Positions 6,969 through 14,422 of a stretch of 64,000 nt of DNA are shown here, one piece after another. The position numbers and the translations under genes are program-made. The stretch comes from Kitasatospora sp. MMS16-BH015 (GTDB lineage: Bacteria > Actinomycetota > Actinomycetes > Streptomycetales > Streptomycetaceae): NCBI RefSeq assembly GCF_002943525.1, contig NZ_CP025394.1:4526001-4590000 (forward strand). Reading direction: 5' to 3'. The notes under the pieces were generated by a model. That model was not told the DNA's origin, did no database searches, and saw only the letters and a program-made list of their open reading frames with translations. Position 1 is the stretch's first letter; the number at the start of each line of letters is the position of its first letter.

Positions 6969-8429
6969 ATGACCGACATAGACCCGCGCACGGTCCCCTC
7001 CCTGTTCACCCGGGACCTGCTCGCCCTCGCTCAGCGCGACGACTTCGACCGCATCGAAACCGCCGTCGAACGCCTGGCCGGATGCACCAGCCCGATCCAG
7101 CTCACCGGCCACACGACCACCGTTGACGCCACCACCCACGAAGTGCTGCGGCACTACACCACCGCCAGCGAACCCCTCGGCCGCCTCCTCATCGCCTGCG
7201 GCAACCGCCGTGCCTCCCGCTGCCCCGCCTGCTCGCGCACCTATGCCGCCGACACCTACCAGCTCATCCGCGCCGGTCTCTCCGGCGGCAAGGGCACCCC
7301 CGACGCCGTCCGCACCCACCCCCGCGTCTTCACCACTCTCACCGCCCCCTCCTTCGGCCCGGTCCACAACCGGCCCACCACTCGCACCGGCAAGGCCCGT
7401 CACTGCCGCTGCGGTGCCCACCATCCCGCCGACCACCCCACCCTCGGCACCCCGCTGGACCCGACCACCTACGACTACGCCGGAGCCGTCCTCTTCAACG
7501 CCCACGCCGGAGCCCTCTGGGCCCGCTTCACCACCTACCTGCGCCGCGCCGTCGCCCGTGCCGCCGGACTGACCACCGCCGAACTGCGCGAGACCTGCCG
7601 CGTCTCCTTCGCCAAGGTCGCCGAGTTCCAAAAGCGCGGCCTGGTCCACTTCCACGCCATCATCCGCCTCGACGGCCCCGACGGCGGCACCACCGCCCCG
7701 CCCGACTGGGCCACCCCCGACCTGCTCACCTGCGCAGTCCGCCAAGCCGCCGGCCGCGTGGCGATCACTGTCACCGGCGACTCGATCGGAGCGCGTGAAC
7801 TGCGCTGGGGCGCCCAGCTCGACATCCGTGAGATCGCCCGCCCCGATGCCACTGCTGACGGCTCCGCCCCGCTCACCGATGCCGCCGTGGCCGGGTACGT
7901 CGCCAAGTACGCCACCAAGAGCGCCGAAGGCACCGGCACCATCGACCGGCCCCTCTACTGCACCCGGTGCAAGGGACGCGGACGAACCCCCACCGGCGGC
8001 GGCCTGACCGAGGAATGCCACCGGTGCGCGGGTGCCGGGCTGGCTGAGCCGATCGCTGACCTTCGGGTTGCCGGTCACGTCCGCCAGATGATTCGCACCT
8101 GCTGGGACCTTGGCACCCGCCCCGACTTCGCCGACCTCAAGCTCACCAAGTGGGCCCACATGCTCGGCTTCCGGGGCCACTTCTCCACCAAGTCCCGCCG
8201 TTACTCCACCACCCTCGGCCACCTGCGCGGCGTCCGTCGCACCTGGCAAGCCGGGCAAGCTCGTATCCGTGCGGGCCACCTGCCGATCGACCAGGACACC
8301 ACCCTCGTGGTCTCTGACTGGCGGTTCCTCGCCACCGGCTACACCCCCGGGGAAGAACTCCTCGCCCAAGCCGTCCGCGACAACCGGGCCGCCACACAAC
8401 GCCTCAAGCGAGAGGGGGACTTGCTGTGA
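6969..8429 (+). CDS. repSA: Rolling-circle replication initiator, RepSA type
   Basis: 486 residues from ATG 6969, with GGAAGGA upstream. Seen: Cys/His-rich zinc-like clusters (CGNRRASRCPAC at 77-88; CRCGAHH at 146-152; two CxxC pairs after residue 330), the HUH metal motif HFH at 227-229 in GLVHFHAIIRLDG, and GYVAKYATK (about 309-317), whose Tyr 310 or 314 is the candidate nucleophile for nicking. These are the features of the pSAM2 RepSA family, which nicks the element's double-strand origin and starts rolling-circle replication after excision. The stop overlaps the start of the next small gene by 4 bases (GTGA). Confidence 0.88.
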   Translation: MTDIDPRTVPSLFTRDLLALAQRDDFDRIETAVERLAGCTSPIQLTGHTTTVDATTHEVLRHYTTASEPLGRLLIACGNRRASRCPACSRTYAADTYQLIRAGLSGGKGTPDAVRTHPRVFTTLTAPSFGPVHNRPTTRTGKARHCRCGAHHPADHPTLGTPLDPTTYDYAGAVLFNAHAGALWARFTTYLRRAVARAAGLTTAELRETCRVSFAKVAEFQKRGLVHFHAIIRLDGPDGGTTAPPDWATPDLLTCAVRQAAGRVAITVTGDSIGARELRWGAQLDIREIARPDATADGSAPLTDAAVAGYVAKYATKSAEGTGTIDRPLYCTRCKGRGRTPTGGGLTEECHRCAGAGLAEPIADLRVAGHVRQMIRTCWDLGTRPDFADLKLTKWAHMLGFRGHFSTKSRRYSTTLGHLRGVRRTWQAGQARIRAGHLPIDQDTTLVVSDWRFLATGYTPGEELLAQAVRDNRAATQRLKREGDLL

Positions 8430-8605
8430 CCTCGATGACGGATAGCCGCTCCTGCTCGGCCTCCCGGCTCTGCCCTGACGATGCTGTGGACCGCTGGATC
8501 GAGAAGCACTTGGCGACGGCCCCGCGCTTCTCGGACGACCAGCTTCGGGAGATGGGTCTCATTCTGGGAGTGCAGCTGATTCGGCGGACTTCCACACAGG
8601 GATGA
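8426..8605 (+). CDS. 59-residue small element protein, tail overlapping the integrase gene
   Basis: GTG 8426 overlaps the RepSA stop. The product contains VDRWIEKHLATAPRFSDDQL and REMGLILGVQL, a helical pattern seen in small proteins that follow repSA in many actinomycete elements. The last ~12 residues (RRTSTQG) lie in the 47-base convergent overlap with the integrase gene. The C-terminus may therefore be a junction product rather than the ancestral end. Its position next to the integrase would suit an excision factor, but there is no recognisable helix-turn-helix motif. Confidence 0.55.
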   Translation: MTSMTDSRSCSASRLCPDDAVDRWIEKHLATAPRFSDDQLREMGLILGVQLIRRTSTQG

Positions 8606-10130
8606 GCTGTTCCACGTCGAAGGGCTTGTTGCCCATTCCGCCCGGCACCGCGATGACCGCGTGCAGAGCCTTCTTGATCAGCTCCCGCTTCTGCCTGATG
8701 GTCTTCGACTTCCACTCCTTCTCGACGTCGGCCGTCGCCTCCTCGGCGGCGGCCTTCGCCGCTAGGTTCTTCGCCTGATCGGCTCGCAACTCCTTGATGG
8801 TCTTGTCGACCGCCGGGAGGTTCCGGAAGAACTGCTCGTTGCTGATCTCTCCTGCGTTCCAGTGCTGTTCGAGGGCACTCCGGCGCTGTAGCGCAGCCTC
8901 TAGTTCCTCCTCGCGGCCCCAGTCCGGCACATCCCTGACCGCCGCTGCGGCGTCGGCCTTCAACTTCGCCTGAACGAGCCGGGTGATGTGCTTGTCCGTC
9001 TCGTCGCCGCGCTTGTAGGTGCCGTTGCAGCCACCGTCAACGGTCTTCTTGCAGAAGTACCCGTGCTCGTACTTCACCCACTGGTTGGCCTTCTCGCCCT
9101 TCATCGGGTGGTTGCACTTCGTGCCGTCCTCCAGGGTGTTGCCGCAGCGGAGGATGTTGGTCAGCAGGTACTTGTGCACGAGCTTCCCGCCGGGCTGCCC
9201 ACTCCGTCCGCGACTCCGGATGGCCGCGACCACGGCGAACCACTCCTTCGGCGTGACGATGGCCTCCCATTCACCGACGATGGGCTGATCGTCTCCATCG
9301 CGGACCAACTCGTCGTCGATCTCGCGGTAGCCGCAGAGCCGCGCGTTCATGAGCACCTGCTTGACGCTCTGGTACTGGAAGAGATTGCCCCGGGCGGTGA
9401 GGTATCCCGCTTCCTTCCACTGCCGGGTGATCTCGGAGATGGACGCGCCAGCGATCACGTCCTTCACGGCCTTCTTGACGGCTGCTGCCTCGACCGCCCG
9501 CAGCGTGATCTTGTCGTCATCCCAGCCAAACGGGCGCCAGGCCGAGACGGACTGACCACGGATCGCCCGGTTGCGGTGGCTGTTACGTGAACGCCGCTGC
9601 TTCTTCCGCGTCTCCGCGAGGGACATCGCGACACCGACGAGGCCCTTGATCTCGAAACCCTCGGCGTAGAGGTCCTGGACGCCGTTGGAGTCCCAGTACA
9701 CCCGTCCCTCGTGAGCTGTGAACGCTCGCAGGTAGCGCTCCCAATCACCGGGGCGTCGGTACAGCCGGTCGTCGTTGTCCGCCATCACGCCGTGGATGGG
9801 GTAGCCCTCGGGCGTGTGCCCGGCGGCGAGGTCCACCACCAGCTGCTCGAAGTCGTCGCGGACGACGTTCTCCTTGCTGGCGCTCTTGTCGTTGTCGGTG
9901 TAGCGGTAGACGACCAGCCACCCGAACGAGCGTGCCTTCTCGCTGAGGTTCCGGTGCTGGTCCTCGACGCCGTGTGCGTCCTTCACCCGGCCGTCGAATG
10001 AGATGCGCGCGTAGCAGACCACGCACTTCAAGGCGGGGTTGGCTTCGAGCATCGCCCGCACATCGGCGACCGACGGCAGGTCCGCCGGCGTCCCCCGGAG
10101 CTTGCCGATCAGCTCGTCACGCGTTCCCAT
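8559..10130 (-). CDS. Large serine recombinase (integrase)
   Basis: 523 residues from ATG 10130, preceded by GAGGGGG. The resolvase domain has the YARIS motif with catalytic Ser 44, then EDQHRNLSEKA and ADNDDRLYRRP, as in serine recombinases. A recombinase domain follows, and after it a zinc ribbon (ILRCGNTLEDGTKC ... YFCKKTVDGGC) and a coiled-coil-like stretch. The length and domain order fit phage or AICE integrases that join attP and attB with a 2-base crossover. The gene reads away from the thiC remnant that begins 67 bases from its start, so the host attachment site is within thiC. Longer in-frame starts reach into the thiC remnant and are rejected. Confidence 0.93.
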   Translation of the reverse strand: MGTRDELIGKLRGTPADLPSVADVRAMLEANPALKCVVCYARISFDGRVKDAHGVEDQHRNLSEKARSFGWLVVYRYTDNDKSASKENVVRDDFEQLVVDLAAGHTPEGYPIHGVMADNDDRLYRRPGDWERYLRAFTAHEGRVYWDSNGVQDLYAEGFEIKGLVGVAMSLAETRKKQRRSRNSHRNRAIRGQSVSAWRPFGWDDDKITLRAVEAAAVKKAVKDVIAGASISEITRQWKEAGYLTARGNLFQYQSVKQVLMNARLCGYREIDDELVRDGDDQPIVGEWEAIVTPKEWFAVVAAIRSRGRSGQPGGKLVHKYLLTNILRCGNTLEDGTKCNHPMKGEKANQWVKYEHGYFCKKTVDGGCNGTYKRGDETDKHITRLVQAKLKADAAAAVRDVPDWGREEELEAALQRRSALEQHWNAGEISNEQFFRNLPAVDKTIKELRADQAKNLAAKAAAEEATADVEKEWKSKTIRQKRELIKKALHAVIAVPGGMGNKPFDVEQLIPVWKSAESAALPE

Positions 10131-10191
10131 GGTCGGGCCCCCTCGTCCGTGCGCGGAACAGTAGGCAGCAGAGTAGCTCATGCTGCCTTTG

Positions 10192-10359
10192 TTCATGTTC
10201 TGCTCGATGAAGATCTCGCAGAAGATCCGCGACGAGCACGGCGACGGCTCCACGGCCGTGGCCTCCGACTTCGACGCCGAGGCGCTGGCCGGCATGGCCG
10301 AGAAGTCCGCGGAGTTCGCTGCCCAGGGCAACAAGGTCTACCTGCCGATGGCGGACTGA
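10192..10359 (+). pseudogene. thiC: thiC 3' end (phosphomethylpyrimidine synthase), severed by integration
   Basis: The plus frame reads FMFCSMKISQKIRDEHG and goes on through ...AEALAGMAEKSAEFAA and GNKVYLPMAD to TGA 10357-10359. ThiC, the radical-SAM enzyme making the pyrimidine of thiamine, ends in this way. The FCSMKISQ stretch follows the family's CxxCGPKFC iron-sulfur motif. Only about the last 55 residues are present. The catalytic body is left of the window, separated by the element. Unless the element's end supplies a replacement C-terminus at the other junction, thiamine synthesis would be affected. AICEs commonly restore the gene, and this cannot be seen here. Confidence 0.85.
10197..10217. 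other. Right attachment site (attR) core in thiC
   Basis: From about 10197 the sequence becomes thiC-like (TTCTGCTCGATGAAGATCTC, encoding FCSMKI). To its left is element DNA. The codons before this point (LPLFM) no longer fit ThiC, so the crossover lies at or just left of 10197. The exact 2-base crossover needs the other end or an empty site. Confidence 0.65.
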
Positions 10360-10375
10360 CAGCCACCACGAGGGG

Positions 10376-10417
10376 GCGCCGCACCGGGAGGCAGGAGGGG
10401 GCTTCCCGGCGCGGCGC
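10376..10417 (+). terminator. Terminator after thiC end
   Basis: GCGCCGCACCGGGA at 10376-10389 pairs with 10404-10417 with one mismatch, 14-base loop. It starts 17 bases after the thiC stop. Confidence 0.6.
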
Positions 10418-10519
10418 TTCGGCTTGCCCGTTCGGCCCAGTCCCCGCGAGTCGATTTCTTGGACGAACCTGTTCACGCGGTTCCCTGGAGAGGCAACGCC
10501 TGCGTAGGGAGACGGATCG

Positions 10520-11064
10520 ATGACTGAGCAGGGTGGGGGCAGCAACCGCCCCCTGGGCAGCCGCCGTACGGACCGCCGCCGCCAGGTTGGAGTCAGCAGC
10601 CGCCTGGTCCGCCCAGGCGCCGTTTCGGCCGGGGCGTACTCGTCGGCTGCCTCAGTGCGGTCGTACTGCTCGTGGTGCTGATCGTGGTCATCGTCGTAGC
10701 CGTCGGTGGGAGCAGCAAGAAGTCCCCGACGAGTCCCGCCTCCACCGCCGGTGGTGTGCAGTCGAGCGGAGGGGCGCACCCGCCAGAGGCGGATGTGACG
10801 GTCACCTCCTGCGACGTAGACCCGACGACTTCAATCCCCAGCGCCAAGCTGGAGGTCGTCAACCGCAGCTCGAAGTCGTCGGACTACAGCATCTCGGTGG
10901 AGTTCGTGGATGCGAACGGCACCCGGGTGGCCGAAGGCGCCACGTTCCAGAGTCACCTTGCACCGGGTCAGAAGGCGGAGGACACGGCCGGAGGTACGGC
11001 TCAGGTGAGTGGCAAGGTCACCTGTCGGGTGACCTCTGTGAACCGGATTTCAGCGGTCGGGTAA
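10520..11064 (+). pseudogene. Frameshifted proline-rich membrane-anchored FxLYD-like protein
   Basis: ATG 10520 has a good AGGGAGA site, but its frame closes early. One frame over, beginning at CAG 10540, the sequence reads QQPPPGQPPYGPPPPGWSQ, then a basic turn and the membrane helix GVLVGCLSAVVLLVVLIVV, and then an external domain of about 100 residues resembling FxLYD domains (ADVTVTSCDVDPT... KLEVVNRSS... FVDANGTRVAEG). That frame has an in-frame stop just before 10540, so it has no start of its own with a ribosome site. One extra G in the G5 run at 10535-10539 would restore a complete protein of about 180 residues. This is either a real inactivating change, phase variation or a base-call error. 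Confidence 0.7.
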
Positions 11065-11111
11065 CCGTGGCGGCGCCGAGGCGATGAACGGGCCATGGTC
11101 CGAGACGCCAC

Positions 11112-11495
11112 ATGTCAGTGCTGGTCGGCATGATCTCGAACATGGATGCCGGCCTGACCATCTTGCGACAGGAGTTCGACGCCGAGGAGGGTAGCTTCCT
11201 GCTGCGGCTGCGGTGTGACCTGCACTGGGACCGGGCGGCCTTCCGTAGGTTGGAACGGGCCATGCGGCTCGTCTGCGAGCAGAACCAAGCAGCCACCCAG
11301 CTCGACCGCTGGGTGGCCGAAGGCTTTCACAGCGTCCCATCCTGGGTGGCGGACTGGACCGCACACCCCCAGTTCCCGAGACCGGAGCCGGACAGGTACT
11401 ACCGAGCCTGCATCGAGCGGTTGAGTGACCTGGCCACTTGGTACTTCCAGGGGTATCACGATCACCTGGAGCCACACTCCTGGGCTGAACTGTGA
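11112..11495 (+). CDS. Hypothetical protein, 127 residues
   Basis: The ORF has normal codon use. It reads MDAGLTILRQEFDAEEGSF, LRCDLHWDRAAFRRLERAM and later a Trp-rich segment (VPSWVADWTAHPQFP; LATWYFQGYHDHLEP). No signal peptide or membrane helix is present, so it is probably cytoplasmic. The start is uncertain: ATG 11112, 11130 and 11142 are possible and none has a clear ribosome site. It lies between thiC and the second thiC-like fragment and could be left over from an older insertion. I do not recognise the family. Confidence 0.5.
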   Translation: MSVLVGMISNMDAGLTILRQEFDAEEGSFLLRLRCDLHWDRAAFRRLERAMRLVCEQNQAATQLDRWVAEGFHSVPSWVADWTAHPQFPRPEPDRYYRACIERLSDLATWYFQGYHDHLEPHSWAEL

Positions 11496-11541
11496 CCACC
11501 GAGCATTTCGGACGTTCGACAGTTCCCAACGTGCCGCTTCC

Positions 11542-11574
11542 GGGCCCAAGTTGTCGTCGATGAAGATCTCACAA
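11542..11574. other. Second short thiC-like segment (candidate old attachment site)
   Basis: GGGCCCAAG, TTGTCGTCG and ATGAAGATCTCACAA encode GPKLSSMKISQ, a degraded copy of the ThiC motif GPKFCSMKISQ. Fourteen bases (TCGATGAAGATCTC) are identical to the attR core at 10204-10217. The flanks are not thiC-like. It includes the GPK codons that are missing at attR, so it looks like the remnant of the left side of a core site. Confidence 0.55.
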
Positions 11575-11724
11575 GCCGAGGCGCCGGCCGGCTTGCCCGG
11601 AAAAGGTCCGCCGACGCGCGGCAACCCTCTGTGCGGTCTGTGACCACAAGGGAGTGGATCCGGCCAATTCCGGTGGCCTGATCCGCCTTCTCTCGTGCAC
11701 AGTTCGCAAGGAGACCGTCTACCC

Positions 11725-14352
11725 ATGAGCAACCCCTCGCACGGCCGCCGAGGCCGTGGGCGTCACCGCCGTCGGATGAGCGCCACCGCTCTGGCGCTCG
11801 GTGTGCCCCTCGCCGGCGTCTCGTACTTCATGTTCGCTCCCGAGGACTCCCAGGCCGCGACGGTCGACAGCGGTGCCTACTACCGGCTGGTCTCGGTGCG
11901 CAGCGGCCAGGTCGTGGACGTCAACGCCTTCGCCACCGCCGACGGCAGCCGGATCCAGCAGTGGACCGACCAGAACACCGCCAATCAGCAGTGGAAGCTG
12001 AAGCCCACCGGGGACGGCTACTACGAACTGGTGAACCGCAACAGCGGCAAGGTGCTGGGCATCGCGGGCGACTCGACCGGACAGGGGGCCGTGGCCGAGC
12101 AGCAGACGGATCGCTCCTCCGCCTCCCAGCAGTGGCGGATCGCCGACGTGAGCGGGTCCGACGCGGTCACCTTCACCTCCCGCAGGAGCGGTCAGGTCCT
12201 GGACGTCACGGGCAACTCCACGGACCGGGGCGCGCAGCTCATCCAGTGGCCCGGGTGGGGCGGTGCCAACCAGCAGTGGAAGCTGGTGAAGGTGGCCGGG
12301 ACCGGCGGCGCGCAGACCGGGTCCGGCCCGTACGTGTGGCAGAACGCGCAGGTGGTGGGCGGTGGTTACGTCACAGGGTTGGTCTTCAACCAGAAGGAGA
12401 AGGGCCTGCTGTACGCGCGCACCGACATGGGTGGCGCGTACCGGTGGGACACCGGCGCCGAGCAGTGGACACCGCTCACCGACTGGATCGGCCAGAAGGA
12501 CTGGAACCTGCTGGGCATCGAGTCGCTGGCCACCGACCCGGTCGACCCGGACCGGCTTTACCTCGCGGCCGGCACCTACACCAACGACTGGGCCGGCAAC
12601 GGCGCGATCCTGCGCTCCACCGACCGCGGCCGCACCTTCCAGCGCACCGACCTGCCGTTCAAGCTGGGTGGCAACGAGGACGCCCGCGGGGCGGGCGAGC
12701 GCCTGGTGATCGACCCCGCGAACCACGACAACCTGCTGCTCGGCACCCGGAAGAACGGCCTGTGGCGCAGCACCGATGCCGGCCGGAGCTGGAGCCAGGT
12801 CTCCTCGTTCCCGGTCAAGGACGGCGCGAGCTTCGGCACCGGCATCTCCTACGTGACGTACGGCCCGGCCGGCAGCAACACGGTCTACGTCGGTGTCGCC
12901 GACCGGTCCACCAACCTGTACCGGTCCACCGACGGCGGCAACTCCTGGCAGACGGTCTCCGGGCAGCCCACCGGCCAGGTGCCGCAGCACGGCGTGCTGT
13001 CCGGCGACGGCTCGCTGTACGTGTCGTACGCCGACAACACCGGCCCGAACAACGTGTCGGGCGGCTCGGTGTGGAAGTACACCGGCGGGGCGTGGAAGAA
13101 CATCTCCCCGTCGCAGGGCAACTACGGCTTCGGCGGGCTGGCTGTCGACCCGCAGCACCCGTCCACGGTGATGGTCACCACGCTGGACCGCTGGTGGCCG
13201 CAGGACGAGGTCTACCGCAGCACCGACGGCGGTGCGACCTGGAAGACCCAGTCCGACAGGTCCGTGCGGGACGCCTCCATCGCACCGTACCTCGGTACCG
13301 GGATCGGGCACTGGATGACCGCGCTGAGCATCGACCCGTTCGACTCCGGGCACGTGATGTACGGCACCGGCAACGGCATCTGGGCCAGCAAGGACGCCAA
13401 CGCGACCGACAACGGCGGCACCAGCCACTGGTTCATCGGAGCCCGCGGGTTGGAGGAGACGGCGTACTACGACGCGGTCTCCCCGCCCGGCGCCGCTGCC
13501 CTCATCACCTCGCTGGGGGACCAGGGCGGCTTCGTGTACGACGACCTGACGAAGGAGCCCACCGGGCGGCTGACCAACCCGGAGATCTACAACAGCACTT
13601 CCGTCGACTTCGCCCAGTCCAACCCCTCGCTGGTGGTCCGGGTCGGCCGGGGCGGCAAGCAGGACGGCGCCCTGTCCACCGACGGCGGCCACACCTGGAA
13701 CGGCTTCAGGGGCGAGCCGGTGCCCAGCGCGGACAGCGGCCACATCGCGATCGCGGCGGACGGCTCCAGCTTCGTCTGGGCCGAGGCCGGCCAGGCCCCG
13801 TACCGCTCCACCGACCGGGGTGCGAGCTGGTCGCGGGTCAACGGCCTCGGCAACGATGCCGTGGTCGTCGCCGACCGGTCCGCGGCCAACACCTTCTACT
13901 CATTGAGCAACGGCACGCTGTACGCCAGCACCGACGGCGGCGCGAACTTCACCGCCCGCTCCGGCAACCTGCCGGGCGGCAAGCTCAGCGCCGTCCCCGG
14001 CGTCGCGGGCGACCTGTGGCTCGCCGGCGACGGCACGGGTCTGCTGCACTCCACCGACGGCGGCCGCAGCTTCACCACGCTGTCCTCGGTGGAGTCCGCC
14101 TCCGCCCTCGGCTTCGGCAAGGCCGCACCGGGCACCTCGTACCAGGCGCTGTACCTGATCGGCACAGTCAAGGGCGTCGCCGGCGTCTTCCGCTCCACCG
14201 ACCGGGGCGCGAGCTGGCTCCGGATCAACGACGACGCCCACCAGTGGGGCAACTTCGCCGGCAGCCGCATCGTCACCGGTGACCCCGACACCTACGGCCG
14301 CGTCTACATCGGCACCAACGGTCGCGGTCTCCAGTACGGCGACCCCTCCTGA
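11725..14352 (+). CDS. Secreted xyloglucanase, GH74-type, with N-terminal RICIN-like lectin domain
   Basis: 875 residues from ATG 11725 (AAGGAGA upstream). The basic N-terminus (GRRGRGRHRRR) and hydrophobic segment to about residue 40 form a signal peptide. Residues about 43-195 form a RICIN/CBM13-like lectin with three NQQW/SQQW repeats. The rest is a double seven-bladed propeller of GH74/sortilin type with many RSTDGG/STDRGASW Asp-box repeats and the N-terminal propeller start YVWQNAQVVGGGYVTGLVF. Enzymes of this family cut xyloglucan backbones outside the cell. Many Streptomyces GH74 proteins carry a C-terminal CBM2, and here the lectin is at the N-terminus. It reads toward the convergent xylanase gene, with a shared terminator between them. 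Confidence 0.9.
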   Translation: MSNPSHGRRGRGRHRRRMSATALALGVPLAGVSYFMFAPEDSQAATVDSGAYYRLVSVRSGQVVDVNAFATADGSRIQQWTDQNTANQQWKLKPTGDGYYELVNRNSGKVLGIAGDSTGQGAVAEQQTDRSSASQQWRIADVSGSDAVTFTSRRSGQVLDVTGNSTDRGAQLIQWPGWGGANQQWKLVKVAGTGGAQTGSGPYVWQNAQVVGGGYVTGLVFNQKEKGLLYARTDMGGAYRWDTGAEQWTPLTDWIGQKDWNLLGIESLATDPVDPDRLYLAAGTYTNDWAGNGAILRSTDRGRTFQRTDLPFKLGGNEDARGAGERLVIDPANHDNLLLGTRKNGLWRSTDAGRSWSQVSSFPVKDGASFGTGISYVTYGPAGSNTVYVGVADRSTNLYRSTDGGNSWQTVSGQPTGQVPQHGVLSGDGSLYVSYADNTGPNNVSGGSVWKYTGGAWKNISPSQGNYGFGGLAVDPQHPSTVMVTTLDRWWPQDEVYRSTDGGATWKTQSDRSVRDASIAPYLGTGIGHWMTALSIDPFDSGHVMYGTGNGIWASKDANATDNGGTSHWFIGARGLEETAYYDAVSPPGAAALITSLGDQGGFVYDDLTKEPTGRLTNPEIYNSTSVDFAQSNPSLVVRVGRGGKQDGALSTDGGHTWNGFRGEPVPSADSGHIAIAADGSSFVWAEAGQAPYRSTDRGASWSRVNGLGNDAVVVADRSAANTFYSLSNGTLYASTDGGANFTARSGNLPGGKLSAVPGVAGDLWLAGDGTGLLHSTDGGRSFTTLSSVESASALGFGKAAPGTSYQALYLIGTVKGVAGVFRSTDRGASWLRINDDAHQWGNFAGSRIVTGDPDTYGRVYIGTNGRGLQYGDPS

Positions 14353-14365
14353 TCCCGACCCTCCA

Positions 14366-14410
14366 GCACGGAAGAACCCCGGCCGATGTACGGCCGGGGT
14401 TCTTCCGTGC
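14366..14410. terminator. 20-bp perfect hairpin, bidirectional terminator
   Basis: Positions 14366-14385 pair without mismatch with 14391-14410, loop ATGTA. It lies 13 bases from each of the stop codons of the convergent glycanase genes, so it ends both transcripts. Confidence 0.9.
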
Positions 14411-14422
14411 GGTGGGTACCGG

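Larger units (their letters stand above)
1..10206. mobile_element. AICE (pSAM2-type integrative conjugative element), right part, integrated in thiC
   Basis: Seen: a large serine integrase (8559-10130), a RepSA-like HUH replication initiator (6969-8429), an FtsK/TraB-like translocase (5215-6771) and several small hydrophobic or hypothetical proteins, directly followed by a 3'-terminal piece of thiC at about 10197. This gene set is the hallmark of actinomycete AICEs, which transfer as double-stranded DNA and replicate by rolling circle. The right attachment site lies between the integrase start and the thiC remnant. The left boundary is not in the window, because the 5' part of thiC is absent. 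I therefore infer that genes from base 1 onward, including the oxygenase cassette at 175-2370, are inside the element. The left limit is not proven. Confidence 0.8.

Noticed and set aside
10131..10334. Longer integrase N-terminus (68 extra codons)
   Set aside because: The extension would be antisense to the thiC end and lacks a ribosome site. ATG 10130 has GAGGGGG and fits the family start.
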